A stretch of DNA of 64,000 nt from Hyphomicrobiales bacterium (GTDB lineage: Bacteria; Pseudomonadota; Alphaproteobacteria; Rhizobiales; JACESI01): assembly GCA_039989895.1 (NCBI GenBank), contig JBDXGY010000006.1, positions 372,001 through 436,000 on the forward strand, read 5' to 3'. Position 1 is the stretch's first letter. Each line of letters opens with the position of its first letter. The position numbers were made by a program, and so were the translations under genes. Positions 40,709 to 50,113 of the stretch are shown here, one piece after another. The notes under the pieces are model-generated. The model was given only the letters and a program-made list of their open reading frames with translations, was not told where the DNA came from and made no database searches.

Positions 40709-41610
40709 GTTATTCTGCGCTTTTGTCGACTGAGGCAGCATTTGACCGCTATGAAGAAATAGGGGAGCGGCTGCCCACCGCCGTCTTTAACGGATCATCT
40801 TTTTCATGTGAAAATTTAATTGATGTCGCCCCTGATGTTGACGCTTTTGTATTGGACGCTTTCGGTGTTCTGAATGTGGGCGGAACTCCAATAGATGGAG
40901 CAGTTGAACGCATTGCCCAACTGCGTGCGATGGGTAAGAAGCTCATCGTGCTAACCAATGCTGCAAGCGATGATCATGAATTTGCGATAGCCAAGTTCAT
41001 GGGGCTTGGATTTGACTTCACAGGCGATGAGATTGTCACAAGCCGCGATGTATGTGTTGATTTTATAAGGACAAATTTGCCTAAGGGTAAGTGGGGAGCA
41101 ATTTGCAAAAAGGGCGACTTACTTGATGATCTCAATCTCGATGTCGTGGCATGGACAAAAGATACACAAGTCGTTGTTGATGGTTTTCTTATGCTATCCA
41201 GCGAATGCATAGATGAAGATTTAATGATGGCCCTTGAAAATGCGCTGAAGGAAAATCCACGTCCGCTTATATGTGCTAATCCAGATCTGGTAGCACCACG
41301 GGAAACTGGCTTAAGTTGCGAGCCTGGTTTTTTTACGCATGCGCTTGCTGATGCAACGGGTGTGACACCTCTTTTTTTTGGCAAGCCGTTCGGCGATGCT
41401 TATAAAGTGGCTTTGAACCGTTTGGGTGATATCCCAGCCTCACGCGTGGCAATGGTGGGTGATACACTTCATACCGATGTTCTTGGCGGGAAGGCTGCTG
41501 GATTGAAAACCGTCCTTATTGTTAATCATGGACTGTTTGCAGGAAAGAATGTTGAGGCATACATTCAGCGATCAGGGATATCGCCTGATTATATTTGCCC
41601 AACCACCTAA
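40705..41610 (+). CDS. HAD-IIA (NagD-like) phosphatase
   Basis: This 301-residue HAD hydrolase has motif I as VLDAFGVLNVGG, the motif II region VLTNAAS, and motifs III/IV as GKPFGDAYKVAL and VGDTLHTDVLGG. A C2-type cap lies between them. Family members dephosphorylate small sugar phosphates, nucleotides, glycolate phosphate or glycerol phosphates. It overlaps the kinase gene by 4 bp and is in the same operon as the AraM-type dehydrogenase, so a glycerol-1-phosphate or metabolite-repair phosphatase role is possible. Confidence 0.85.
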   Translation: MSYSALLSTEAAFDRYEEIGERLPTAVFNGSSFSCENLIDVAPDVDAFVLDAFGVLNVGGTPIDGAVERIAQLRAMGKKLIVLTNAASDDHEFAIAKFMGLGFDFTGDEIVTSRDVCVDFIRTNLPKGKWGAICKKGDLLDDLNLDVVAWTKDTQVVVDGFLMLSSECIDEDLMMALENALKENPRPLICANPDLVAPRETGLSCEPGFFTHALADATGVTPLFFGKPFGDAYKVALNRLGDIPASRVAMVGDTLHTDVLGGKAAGLKTVLIVNHGLFAGKNVEAYIQRSGISPDYICPTT

Positions 41611-41639
41611 TGGTCCAAAGCCCCAAAGTCCTTTGGTGA

Positions 41640-42524
41640 TTAAAGTAGACGTGTCAGTTTGCGATATTCTTTTGGTGTCTTGCCAGTTTCATTTTTGAAC
41701 TGTCGATTAAAAAGTGATAAATTATGAAAGCCCGCTTCACCTGCTATGTCGACAACTTTCATTTCTGTTTCCAAAAGTAAAGAACAAGCATATCCAATTC
41801 GTATTTTGCGAACATAGTTTGAAAAATTCATACCGGTATTTTTAAGAAAAAATCGAGAGAACGCTGTTTCCGACATGCCAAGCTGGTCCGCAAATCGAGA
41901 CATACGAATATCACCATTCAGTTTCGCTGAAATTTCAGTAAAGATGCCCTGCATTGAAAGAAGCGCACTGACATCGAGGTTGGGCTGATAATTTGGTGAA
42001 ACCACTTTTCGCGCATCGCATTTTTGCGCAAGTAAACTTAATAGTTTTAAAAACGTTCCAAACGCATCCAATCCTCTCAGTGAGCGCAATTCAAGAAGCA
42101 GTTTGATGGCCTCTTCTTTATGTTCCCCTTCAAACACAAGACCTGAATGGCTGTCATCCAAGAGCGATACAATCTCAGAAAATTCACGAGGGCGCACATT
42201 GCAATCTAATCCAATCGAGGCGCGTGTGAATTGTAATGCGACATCTCGCCCTTCAACATAATTGCGGGTTCTTAGATGGCTCATCCAGTTATGTGGGATG
42301 TTAGGGCCAATGAGGCATAAATTTCCCGGAGTAAATTCCTCGATGCAATCGCCTAGATACATGGTGCCTTGAGAATCTGTGATGAGGTGAAGCTCATATT
42401 CTGGATGATAGTTCCATTTCGCAAATGGACTGGGATAATCATGCTGGTGAAGCCTGAACGAGCAATCAGGATCATTGAAAATAATTTCAAGTTCCGGCTT
42501 CTTATTTGACAAATTGCTTTTCAT
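41640..42524 (-). CDS. AraC family transcriptional regulator with cupin domain
   Basis: This 294-residue regulator has an N-terminal cupin-like sensing domain (HQHDYPSPFAKWNYHPEYELH) and a C-terminal AraC double HTH. The latter contains MSRFADQLGMSETAFSRFF and the second helix-turn-helix around DIAGEAGFHNLSLFNRQF. It diverges from the permease genes of the second ABC transporter and probably activates them in response to a polyol. Its gene is convergent with the HAD gene, 29 bp apart. Confidence 0.9.
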   Translation of the reverse strand: MKSNLSNKKPELEIIFNDPDCSFRLHQHDYPSPFAKWNYHPEYELHLITDSQGTMYLGDCIEEFTPGNLCLIGPNIPHNWMSHLRTRNYVEGRDVALQFTRASIGLDCNVRPREFSEIVSLLDDSHSGLVFEGEHKEEAIKLLLELRSLRGLDAFGTFLKLLSLLAQKCDARKVVSPNYQPNLDVSALLSMQGIFTEISAKLNGDIRMSRFADQLGMSETAFSRFFLKNTGMNFSNYVRKIRIGYACSLLLETEMKVVDIAGEAGFHNLSLFNRQFKNETGKTPKEYRKLTRLL

Positions 42525-42819
42525 ACAAAACCTATCTTTAGAAGGTCGCCAGATCTGTCAATTTTATTCCCAAAATTATTATATCTAAGTGCTTGTATTA
42601 TTAGCAATAAAACTCGTGACATATGTATATTGATATAGTACAAATGTAAAGGAGAACGATTGAGATTAAGCTTGGAGATCGCACTATTTTGCTAGGGTAA
42701 GAATAAAACGTTGAGTTATTATAATATAATTGCGCAAAAAAGTATCAGAATTATTCAATTCCTTAGCTAGAGGGAAAATCAAAACGCAAATACGGTTAAG
42801 GTTGGGAGGACTTTAAGGT
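42525..42819. promoter_or_regulatory. Divergent control region with a CAAATGTAA element
   Basis: This AT-rich gap of 295 bases separates the AraC gene and the ABC transporter operon. It contains CAAATGTAA at 42641-42649, shared with the SorC/G1P-dehydrogenase gap. A GGGAGG ribosome-binding site precedes the ATG at 42820. No ORF of note is present. Confidence 0.5.
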
Positions 42820-43737
42820 ATGTTAGCTGGAAATGCTTCTGCGCCCGTATCAAAGGGGTTGATGTTGCCGCGCTGGTTAACATCCGAGCACCCATTGCCT
42901 TGGTTGTTTCCATCCGTTGCTATATTACTTGTTTTCGGTCTCTATCCAGTCCTTTACTCATTATGGCTAACTTTTTTTAAAAGAAATCCGGCAACTCGCG
43001 TAGAAAAATTTGATCCATCATGGAATTGGTCGAAGCTTGTAGCTGACGAGCGAGTTTGGGATGCTGTACAGGTCACTTTGACTTACACGTTTACGGCCCT
43101 AATTTTGCAGCTTGTTCTAGGGATGTTGATTGCTCTTTTGCTAGATTGTGATCGCAAAGGTTTCGGCGTTTTTAGGGCGCTGATGACGCTGCCTTTAGTC
43201 GTTCCGCCGGCTGTGACAGGAATGATGTTCCTATTGATGTATGATGGTTCCTTCGGTGTTATCAGCCATACCTTGTACGATTTAGGGATTATATCAAAAG
43301 ATGCGCCTTTATTGGCGAACCATTCAACGGCTCTTTTCTCGGTCATACTTGTTGATGTCTGGCAATGGACCCCTTTTATGGTGCTGATAATGCTTGCTGG
43401 TTTAAGAGCGCTACCAAGAGACCCATTTGAAGCCGCCGCCATTGATGGTGCTACCGATATTCAAGCTTTTTTCAAACTCACTTTACCTATGATGTCGAAA
43501 ATTATTGCTTTGGCAGTCCTTATTCGTGGTGTCGATTTGTTCAGAGTGTTTGATTATGTAAAAGTCATGACAGACAGCGGCCCCGGGACAGCTACCGAGA
43601 CGCTAACCGCCTACGCTGGGACAATATATTTCAAAAGCGCCAATTTCCCTTATGCTTCAACGATCGCCATATTCACGTTGCTGGTTGTTCTGATTGTTGC
43701 CAATATATTCATTAAAATATTCAAGGTGCGCTTCTGA
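42820..43737 (+). CDS. ABC transporter permease, MalF/UgpA type
   Basis: This 305-residue inner-membrane protein has about six transmembrane helices. It carries the EAA loop FEAAAIDGATDIQAFFKLTLP that docks on the ATPase. It belongs to the CUT1 class, which transports oligosaccharides, polyols and glycerol-3-phosphate. It is the first gene of the second transporter operon. Its stop codon overlaps the next permease start by one base (TGATG). Confidence 0.92.
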   Translation: MLAGNASAPVSKGLMLPRWLTSEHPLPWLFPSVAILLVFGLYPVLYSLWLTFFKRNPATRVEKFDPSWNWSKLVADERVWDAVQVTLTYTFTALILQLVLGMLIALLLDCDRKGFGVFRALMTLPLVVPPAVTGMMFLLMYDGSFGVISHTLYDLGIISKDAPLLANHSTALFSVILVDVWQWTPFMVLIMLAGLRALPRDPFEAAAIDGATDIQAFFKLTLPMMSKIIALAVLIRGVDLFRVFDYVKVMTDSGPGTATETLTAYAGTIYFKSANFPYASTIAIFTLLVVLIVANIFIKIFKVRF

Positions 43738-44627
43738 TGGAACAATCTCGTACAGTTATCATTGCTCGTTACGCCGCCGCTATTTTCATAATTGCGATAT
43801 TTGTCTTTCCTATCTTTTGGTTCGCCCTGACATCTATAAAACCTATCTCTGCTGTTTTCGATAAAGACGGGGTTATTTGGTTTGATTTTGTACCTACTTT
43901 TGAAAATTATTGGGTTACACTTTTTGGCGAAGCTTCCATTGACGTTAATCAAAACACCCGATCAGACTTTGGTACAAGCGGGGGTGATTCTTATGATGGT
44001 CGAGGGTCAATTCTCTCCTCAATAATTGTTGCAACAGGTTCAACGTTCCTCTCAACCTTGGTAGGCTTATTTGCTGCTTATGGCTTGTCTCGCATGAGTT
44101 TCACAGGCTCGCAAGGTGTGCTTAATTGGATTTTATCACAGCGCTTTTTGCCACCTATTGCCATAATCGTACCACTGGTTTTCATCTTCCATGACATGGG
44201 ATTGAGGGATACTCATCTTGGTCTCATTATTGCGCATACACTTATCAATATTCCGATTGCTGTGTTGCTTTTGAAGTCTTTTATTGATGATATTCCAAAA
44301 GACATTGACCAAGCAGCTATGATTGACGGAGCCACTAGCTGGCAGGTCTTCTGGAAAATCATTTTACCAATGTCCAAAGGTGGTTTGGCCGCAACGGCAG
44401 TGTTGTGTTTCATATTCTCTTGGACTGAATTTCTTTTGTCATTGTTCCTGACAAATTCTATCCGCACCGTACCCGTCAAGATTACAACTTTTGTCACATC
44501 AACGGGTTCAGAATGGGGATACATTTCCGCATTGGGAACTTCGGCAATAGTGCCTGGATTTATTTTTATACTACTTGTCCAAAGCCATTTGGTTCGAGGA
44601 CTAACTATGGGAGCCATCAAAGACTGA
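43737..44627 (+). CDS. ABC transporter permease, MalG/UgpE type
   Basis: This 296-residue CUT1 permease has six hydrophobic segments and the EAA loop DQAAMIDGATSWQVFWKIILP. A segment after the first helix (about residues 64-88, including the FGTSGGDSYDGRG stretch) is a periplasmic loop common in sorbitol/mannitol-type permeases. It pairs with the permease at 42820. The one-base overlap indicates coupled translation. Confidence 0.92.
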   Translation: MEQSRTVIIARYAAAIFIIAIFVFPIFWFALTSIKPISAVFDKDGVIWFDFVPTFENYWVTLFGEASIDVNQNTRSDFGTSGGDSYDGRGSILSSIIVATGSTFLSTLVGLFAAYGLSRMSFTGSQGVLNWILSQRFLPPIAIIVPLVFIFHDMGLRDTHLGLIIAHTLINIPIAVLLLKSFIDDIPKDIDQAAMIDGATSWQVFWKIILPMSKGGLAATAVLCFIFSWTEFLLSLFLTNSIRTVPVKITTFVTSTGSEWGYISALGTSAIVPGFIFILLVQSHLVRGLTMGAIKD

Positions 44628-44685
44628 TGGACCAAATGCCCTCGGGTGGAGGGTCACGACTGCTCAAAAACAGGGAGGAAACCTA

Positions 44686-46206
44686 ATGAGCTTCAAATCA
44701 CACGACCAACAGAACTTTATCATAAAAAGCGCGAACGATTTTACCAATAAGCGTATTTCCAAACGAACATTCTTGAGGAATATGGGCTTGGCTGGTGTAG
44801 GTTTGTCAGCTTTTGCCACAGGTATGCTGGGAGGCGCTCGTCCTTTTAAAGGGAATATGGCGCTTGCTGCTGGCGAGACACCGGAGGATGTTGCTAATTT
44901 CTTGCGCGAAGCAGGGAAGCCTTTTGCAGGAACAACAATTCGCTACACGTCTGAATCAACGCCGCCGACTGTTGTTCTCGATCAGCTTAAGACTGAGTTT
45001 ACTGAACTCACAGGTATTAATGTTGAAATTGAGATCGTGCCGCTAGAGCAAGTTTTGGCTAAAGCGACACAGGATGTTCAAGGTCAGTTGGGTACATATG
45101 ATATTTACTATCTCGACCAAGCTTGGACTGCGAGTTTCGCACAGGATACGATAGACCCACGCCAGTACTATAAAGACAAACCTGACCTTGCTATGCCGGG
45201 CTTTGATTTTGCTGATTTCTCTGATGCATTGGTCGAGGGTATTTGCCTTTACGAAGGTAAATGGATTGGTTTGCCGTTTGATATTCCAATTTTCACGCTC
45301 ATGTATCGTAAAGATATTCTTGAAAAGCATGGTCTTGAAATTCCAAAAACCTATGATGAGTTCACCAAATCTGTTGAGTTGATTACAGCAGCTGAAAAGG
45401 AAAATGGAATTTTCGGAACGGGCCTTCAGGCTAAATCTGGTCACTATTCACTAGAGTGCGACTGGACACAGGCTGTATGGGGTCATGGCGGTTCTATCTT
45501 TGGACCTGATAAGAAATTCTCAGGTAATGACGCCGAGGCCGTTGAAGGCTTGAAATGGTATATGAACCTACTGAAAAATTCGCCTGCTAACTCTGTTGCC
45601 TCCACATGGGATGGTCAATGGCAAATGGGTGCTTCTGGTCAGATTGCATTGTGTCAGTCATGGGCAGAATTCTTCCCAGGTTGGAATGCGGATGATTCTA
45701 AGGTTAAAGGCCTATGGGAAATGACAACACCGTTGCAAGGTCCTGCTTCATTGCGCGGCCGTGATAGTGTTGGCTTTGGTGAAATTCCAAACTGGGGCCA
45801 CCAAGGTGGATCTTCAATTGCGCTGTCTAAATATTCTAAAAATGCAGATGCAGCATGGTTGTTCCTTCAGTGGGCGTGTTCGAAAGACATCATGACACGT
45901 TGTACACTTGCTGGTGGTTTCGCACCAATGCGTACATCATCTTACAACGACCCGCGTATCGTAGCGCGTAAGAAACTTGAAGGTGCAGGTACAACGCGTC
46001 ACTTGGACGTCGTTTTGGACACCATCAATAACCATATGGCTTCTGAGCCTGATGTCGCAATTTGGGCAGGTGTTGCCAACAATGAAATCCCGACTGAACT
46101 CGGTAAATTGTTGACTGGTCAAGAATACAATGGTGATCCGCAAGCTTGTATGGATCAGATTGCGAAATTGGTTGATTTGAAAGTTGAAGAAGCCGATCTG
46201 CTTTAA
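44686..46206 (+). CDS. Extracellular solute-binding protein of the CUT1 transporter
   Basis: This 506-residue periplasmic binding protein has an unusually long N-terminal region before the signal helix. The sequence ISKRTFLRNMGLAGVGLSAF looks like a Tat signal with KR in place of the twin arginine. The mature domain starts near residue 60 and has the type II binding fold, including YYLDQAWTASFAQD and WAEFFPGW. A GGGAGG site precedes the ATG. It delivers the polyol to the permeases at 42820 and 43737. A strong stem-loop follows at 46225-46253. Confidence 0.9.
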   Translation: MSFKSHDQQNFIIKSANDFTNKRISKRTFLRNMGLAGVGLSAFATGMLGGARPFKGNMALAAGETPEDVANFLREAGKPFAGTTIRYTSESTPPTVVLDQLKTEFTELTGINVEIEIVPLEQVLAKATQDVQGQLGTYDIYYLDQAWTASFAQDTIDPRQYYKDKPDLAMPGFDFADFSDALVEGICLYEGKWIGLPFDIPIFTLMYRKDILEKHGLEIPKTYDEFTKSVELITAAEKENGIFGTGLQAKSGHYSLECDWTQAVWGHGGSIFGPDKKFSGNDAEAVEGLKWYMNLLKNSPANSVASTWDGQWQMGASGQIALCQSWAEFFPGWNADDSKVKGLWEMTTPLQGPASLRGRDSVGFGEIPNWGHQGGSSIALSKYSKNADAAWLFLQWACSKDIMTRCTLAGGFAPMRTSSYNDPRIVARKKLEGAGTTRHLDVVLDTINNHMASEPDVAIWAGVANNEIPTELGKLLTGQEYNGDPQACMDQIAKLVDLKVEEADLL

Positions 46207-46224
46207 CCCACCCAAAGCTACCCA

Positions 46225-46253
46225 TTGTCATCGCCCGTTTTGGGCGGTGACAA
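46225..46253 (+). terminator. Stem-loop after the CUT1 binding-protein gene
   Basis: TTGTCATCGCCC (46225-46236), loop GTTTT, and GGGCGGTGACAA (46242-46253) make a 12-bp stem with one G-U pair. The following sequence is A-rich, not T-rich, so it is more likely an mRNA-stabilising element than a full terminator. Confidence 0.6.
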
Positions 46254-46314
46254 ACAAAAAATAAACAAGCAGCACGATGAGTGCATGCTTAAACACTATG
46301 AATAGGCATTAACT

Positions 46315-47400
46315 ATGGCTTCGGTGACCGTTGCGGAATTAAGAAAAAAATATGGCGCCCTAGAGGTGCTGCACGGTATAGATCTGAGTATAGAAGATGG
46401 CAAATTTGTTGTGCTTCTCGGTCCTTCTGGCTGTGGTAAATCGACCCTTTTGAGGATGATAGCTGGTCTGGAATCCGTGACCTCGGGTGATATAGAAATT
46501 GCTGGTCGCCGGGTTAATGACGCCCATCCCAAAGATCGTAATATTGCAATGGTTTTTCAAAACTATGCACTCTACGCACACATGAAAGTGCGTGATAATA
46601 TGGCCTTTTCTATGAATCTCAAGAAGACTGATAAGGCAACTATCGAAGAACGTGTAAATTGGGCTGCGGGTATTTTATCTCTTGAACCTTACCTTGATCG
46701 TTACCCGAAAGAGTTATCAGGAGGACAACGTCAACGCGTTGCAATGGGTCGTGCGATTGTTAGAGATCCAGATGTTTTTCTCTTTGATGAGCCGTTATCA
46801 AACCTTGATGCGAAGCTCCGCGTGCAAATGCGTACTGAAATTAAAGAACTTCATCAAAGACTAAAAACAACAACTGTATATGTGACACATGATCAAATTG
46901 AAGCCATGACCATGGCGGATACTGTTGTGATTATGCGTGGTGGTGTGATCGAACAATCTGGTTCACCACTCGATGTATATGACGCGCCGGTAAATTTATT
47001 TGTGGCCCAGTTTATTGGTTCGCCGGGAATGAATATTTTCAAAGGTGTAGCAAAATCTTCTCAATCTGATGAGGCTGTCATAGAGGTGCTGGGCGAGACC
47101 ATTAAACTCGGTTCGCGCGCAAAACTAGAGAATGGCCAGCAAATATTGTTAGGCGTCAGGCCAGAACATCTCACAATCACCGAAGAAGACGCTGATTTTA
47201 AATTTGTCTTGTCAATTGCAGAGCCAACTGGTCACGAGACTCATCTTTACGGGAAGGTGGGAGACACAGAAGTATGCGTGATTTCAAGAGACAGGAGAAA
47301 TTGGGTTAGGGGGGAAACATTGAATCTTTCCATCAACCGTGAGGCTAGTCATGTATTTGACGGTAAATCCGAAGTTTGTTTAACCAACCATAGTTCATAG
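46315..47400 (+). CDS. ABC transporter ATP-binding protein, MalK/UgpC type
   Basis: This 361-residue ATPase has Walker [10 protein letters not shown], signature [15 protein letters not shown], Walker [16 protein letters not shown] and the switch histidine in [12 protein letters not shown]-terminal TOBE/regulatory domain follows from about residue 235. It powers the CUT1 permeases. It lies after the binding-protein gene and 13 bp before the dehydrogenase, so uptake and catabolism are co-transcribed. Confidence 0.94.
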   Translation: MASVTVAELRKKYGALEVLHGIDLSIEDGKFVVLLGPSGCGKSTLLRMIAGLESVTSGDIEIAGRRVNDAHPKDRNIAMVFQNYALYAHMKVRDNMAFSMNLKKTDKATIEERVNWAAGILSLEPYLDRYPKELSGGQRQRVAMGRAIVRDPDVFLFDEPLSNLDAKLRVQMRTEIKELHQRLKTTTVYVTHDQIEAMTMADTVVIMRGGVIEQSGSPLDVYDAPVNLFVAQFIGSPGMNIFKGVAKSSQSDEAVIEVLGETIKLGSRAKLENGQQILLGVRPEHLTITEEDADFKFVLSIAEPTGHETHLYGKVGDTEVCVISRDRRNWVRGETLNLSINREASHVFDGKSEVCLTNHSS

Positions 47401-47413
47401 TCGGAGAATTAAA

Positions 47414-48454
47414 ATGCCTCAGGCACGCGCACTCGTCTTGGAAGAAAAGGGCAAACTCAATCTAAGAGATATTGAACTACCTTCGACCATCGGCGCTCAT
47501 GATGTGAAGATAGCGGTTCACACTGTCGGTGTATGTGGCAGTGATGTTCATTACTACACACATGGGAAGATAGGGCCATTCGTCGTTGATTCTCCCATGG
47601 TCCTTGGTCACGAGGCAGCTGGTACAATTCTAGAGATTGGTGAGAGAGTTACCCATCTTAAAGTTGGTGATCGTGTTTGCATGGAACCAGGAATTCCAAA
47701 TCCCAATTCGCGAGCAACAAAACTAGGTATTTATAATGTTGATCCAGATGTTCGCTTTTGGGCAACACCACCAATTCATGGATGCCTAACCCCAGAAGTC
47801 ATACACCCAGCCCAATTTACATATAACCTACCTGACCATGTTTCTTTTGCGGAAGGAGCAATGGTCGAACCTTTTGCGATAGGCATGCAGGCAGCTTATC
47901 GCGCAAATATCAAACCCGGAGATGTTGCCATTGTGCAAGGTGCTGGGCCCATTGGCATGATGGTTGCGCTCGCGGCATTGGCTGGAGGCTGTTCAAAAGT
48001 CATTATTACAGATTTTGCCCAACCAAAGCTCGACCTTATCGGCGGCTACGATGGCATCACACCAATCAATTTAAAAAATTCAGATTCTATTGAAAAAATA
48101 AATGCCGAAACAGATGGTTGGGGATGTGATCTGGTATTTGAGTGCTCAGGAGCTGGCCCCGCTATTCTGCAATCTCCACAATTCGCGCGCCCAGGCGGTA
48201 CTATCATTCTTGTCGGAATGCCGGTCGAGCCAACACCCGTTGACATCGTATCTTTGCAAGCCAAAGAGGTGCGTCTGGAAACTGTGTTCCGATACGCTAA
48301 TGTTTATGACCGCGCGATAAATTTGATCGCATCAGGCAAGGTAGATTTAAAACCTTTGATTTCTGAGACATTTGAGTTTGAGCAAAGCGTCGCCGCATTT
48401 GATCGTGCCGTTGAGCAGCGACCAAGCGATGTAAAGTTGCAGATAAAGCTTTGA
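47414..48454 (+). CDS. Xylitol/sorbitol-type NAD-dependent polyol dehydrogenase
   Basis: This 346-residue zinc MDR enzyme has catalytic-zinc residues C41 ([10 protein letters not shown]), H66 and E67 (LGHEAAG), and E152 (MVEPFAIG). The nucleotide motif is [16 protein letters not shown]. The structural-zinc lobe, which normally has four cysteines, reads [18 protein letters not shown] and has none, as in the Gluconobacter/rhizobial xylitol dehydrogenase group. It should oxidise xylitol or a related pentitol to a ketopentose such as D-xylulose. It lies between the transporter ATPase and a ribulokinase-like gene. Confidence 0.88.
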   Translation: MPQARALVLEEKGKLNLRDIELPSTIGAHDVKIAVHTVGVCGSDVHYYTHGKIGPFVVDSPMVLGHEAAGTILEIGERVTHLKVGDRVCMEPGIPNPNSRATKLGIYNVDPDVRFWATPPIHGCLTPEVIHPAQFTYNLPDHVSFAEGAMVEPFAIGMQAAYRANIKPGDVAIVQGAGPIGMMVALAALAGGCSKVIITDFAQPKLDLIGGYDGITPINLKNSDSIEKINAETDGWGCDLVFECSGAGPAILQSPQFARPGGTIILVGMPVEPTPVDIVSLQAKEVRLETVFRYANVYDRAINLIASGKVDLKPLISETFEFEQSVAAFDRAVEQRPSDVKLQIKL

Positions 48455-48512
48455 AAGCATCAATAATATTTTTGATTTTCAGCCCAACTGAACTTTGATG
48501 AGAGAGTAAGAT

Positions 48513-50111
48513 ATGTATCTTGGCATTGATGTTGGTACTGGAAGTTGCCGCGCTGGAGTATTCAATGAGCAAGGCGAGCTTCTTGGAACAGCAAAAAGGG
48601 AAATAGAGATATTTCGCGATGGCGGACATATCGTGGAACAGTCAAGCGAGAATATCTGGTCTTGTGTTTGTGAGAGCGTCAAAGAGGTAATAAGCAAACC
48701 GGAGATTTCAGCTGAACAGATCAAAGGCATCGGGTTTGATGCCACATGCTCTCTCGTTGTTTTAGATACTGAGGATCAGCCACTTTCCGTAAGCCTTTCT
48801 GGCCACCATGAACGCAATATTATTGTTTGGATGGATCACCGGGCCACAAAACAGGCGGCTCAGATTAATGAGACTGGCCATCGTGTTCTTGATTATGTAG
48901 GCGGAACAATTTCTCCGGAAATGGAAACACCAAAGCTGCTTTGGCTAAAACAAAATATGCCTTCAACTTTTGAAGCGGCAGGTGGTTTTTTTGATCTAAC
49001 GGACTATCTGACATGGCGGGCAACGGGGGATAAAGCCCGTTCGGTTTGTACCGTAACGTGTAAATGGACATATTTAGCGCATGAAAAAACTTGGGATGTA
49101 TCCTATTTTGAAAAAATTGGCCTCAGTGATTTAACGGAAAATAACTTTGAGCGCATCGGGTCAAAAATCGTTGAGCCGAGTAAGCCTCTTGGTCATGGCT
49201 TGACCAAACAGTCAGCACTTGATCTTGGACTAATTGAAGGAACACCCGTTGCAGCAGGCTTGATTGATGCACATGCCGGTGGTGTTGGTACAATCGGTGC
49301 TGCTGGTGCATCAGCTACCTCGCGTATGGCCTATGTGTTTGGAACATCCGCCTGTACCATGTCCTCTAGCGAAACAATGTCATTCGTTCCTGGGGTCTGG
49401 GGTCCTTATTATTCGGCCATGGTGCCAGGTTTATGGCTCAGTGAAGGCGGGCAATCTGCTGCTGGTGAAGCTATTGCGCATCTTCTCAAACTTCATCCTA
49501 ATTATGCAATATTTAATGGGGAGGCAGAGAATAAAGGGCATTCTTTGCCTGACTATTTGCTCATGTTAATTGAGGAACGTGCCCCTGTTGCATCCGATGC
49601 GGTTTGGCTTGTTGAACAAATGATCGTCGTGCCTGAATTTTTAGGAAATCGCGCGCCATTTGCTGAGCCCGACGCTCGAGGTATTATTTCTGGCCTTGAT
49701 CTCAACACCGATATCGAAAGTCTCATTCGCCTTTATATAGCGGGAATTTTTGGTTTGGGTTATGGGCTTAAACAAATACTCAATGTGCAGCGTGAAAACG
49801 GCGTTTGCCCTGATACGGTTGTGATCAGCGGCGGAGCTGGAGAGCATCCAATGATTAAGCAGTTACTTGCGGACGCTGCCAATATAGAAATCGCAGCGCC
49901 GGGATCTGATGAGCCTGTATTATTGGGTTCTGCTATGTTGGGCTCTGTTGCTGCTGGGTCGCATGGTTCCGTTTTAGATGCCATGGAAGCTATGTCGAGT
50001 CTGGGAAAAATTTATAGACCATCAAAGGGTTTAATTGCGGGAGCTCATGCAAAACGATTTAAAGTTTTTCAAGCTCTGCAAACAGCAAGCCGATTATATA
50101 GAGAGATATAA
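48513..50111 (+). CDS. FGGY ribulokinase-like carbohydrate kinase
   Basis: This 532-residue kinase begins MYLGIDVGTGSCRAGVF and has GIGFDATCSLVVLD, IVWMDHRATKQAAQI and VVISGGAGEHPMIKQLLADAA. These match the FGGY D-ribulokinase branch (YDR109c/FGGY and RbtK-like) more than XylB. It probably phosphorylates D-ribulose or a related ketopentose made from ribitol or arabitol. It is two bases upstream of the HAD phosphatase gene and downstream of the polyol dehydrogenase. Confidence 0.87.
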   Translation: MYLGIDVGTGSCRAGVFNEQGELLGTAKREIEIFRDGGHIVEQSSENIWSCVCESVKEVISKPEISAEQIKGIGFDATCSLVVLDTEDQPLSVSLSGHHERNIIVWMDHRATKQAAQINETGHRVLDYVGGTISPEMETPKLLWLKQNMPSTFEAAGGFFDLTDYLTWRATGDKARSVCTVTCKWTYLAHEKTWDVSYFEKIGLSDLTENNFERIGSKIVEPSKPLGHGLTKQSALDLGLIEGTPVAAGLIDAHAGGVGTIGAAGASATSRMAYVFGTSACTMSSSETMSFVPGVWGPYYSAMVPGLWLSEGGQSAAGEAIAHLLKLHPNYAIFNGEAENKGHSLPDYLLMLIEERAPVASDAVWLVEQMIVVPEFLGNRAPFAEPDARGIISGLDLNTDIESLIRLYIAGIFGLGYGLKQILNVQRENGVCPDTVVISGGAGEHPMIKQLLADAANIEIAAPGSDEPVLLGSAMLGSVAAGSHGSVLDAMEAMSSLGKIYRPSKGLIAGAHAKRFKVFQALQTASRLYREI

Positions 50112-50113
50112 AC

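Noticed and set aside
41611-41639. CCAAAG/CTTTGG repeats between the convergent HAD and AraC genes
   Set aside because: Stems are 6 bp with competing pairings and no T tract, too weak to call a terminator.
42660-42695. An 11-codon TTG-started frame after GGAG upstream of the CUT1 transporter
   Set aside because: Far too short and without leader-peptide or attenuator features.
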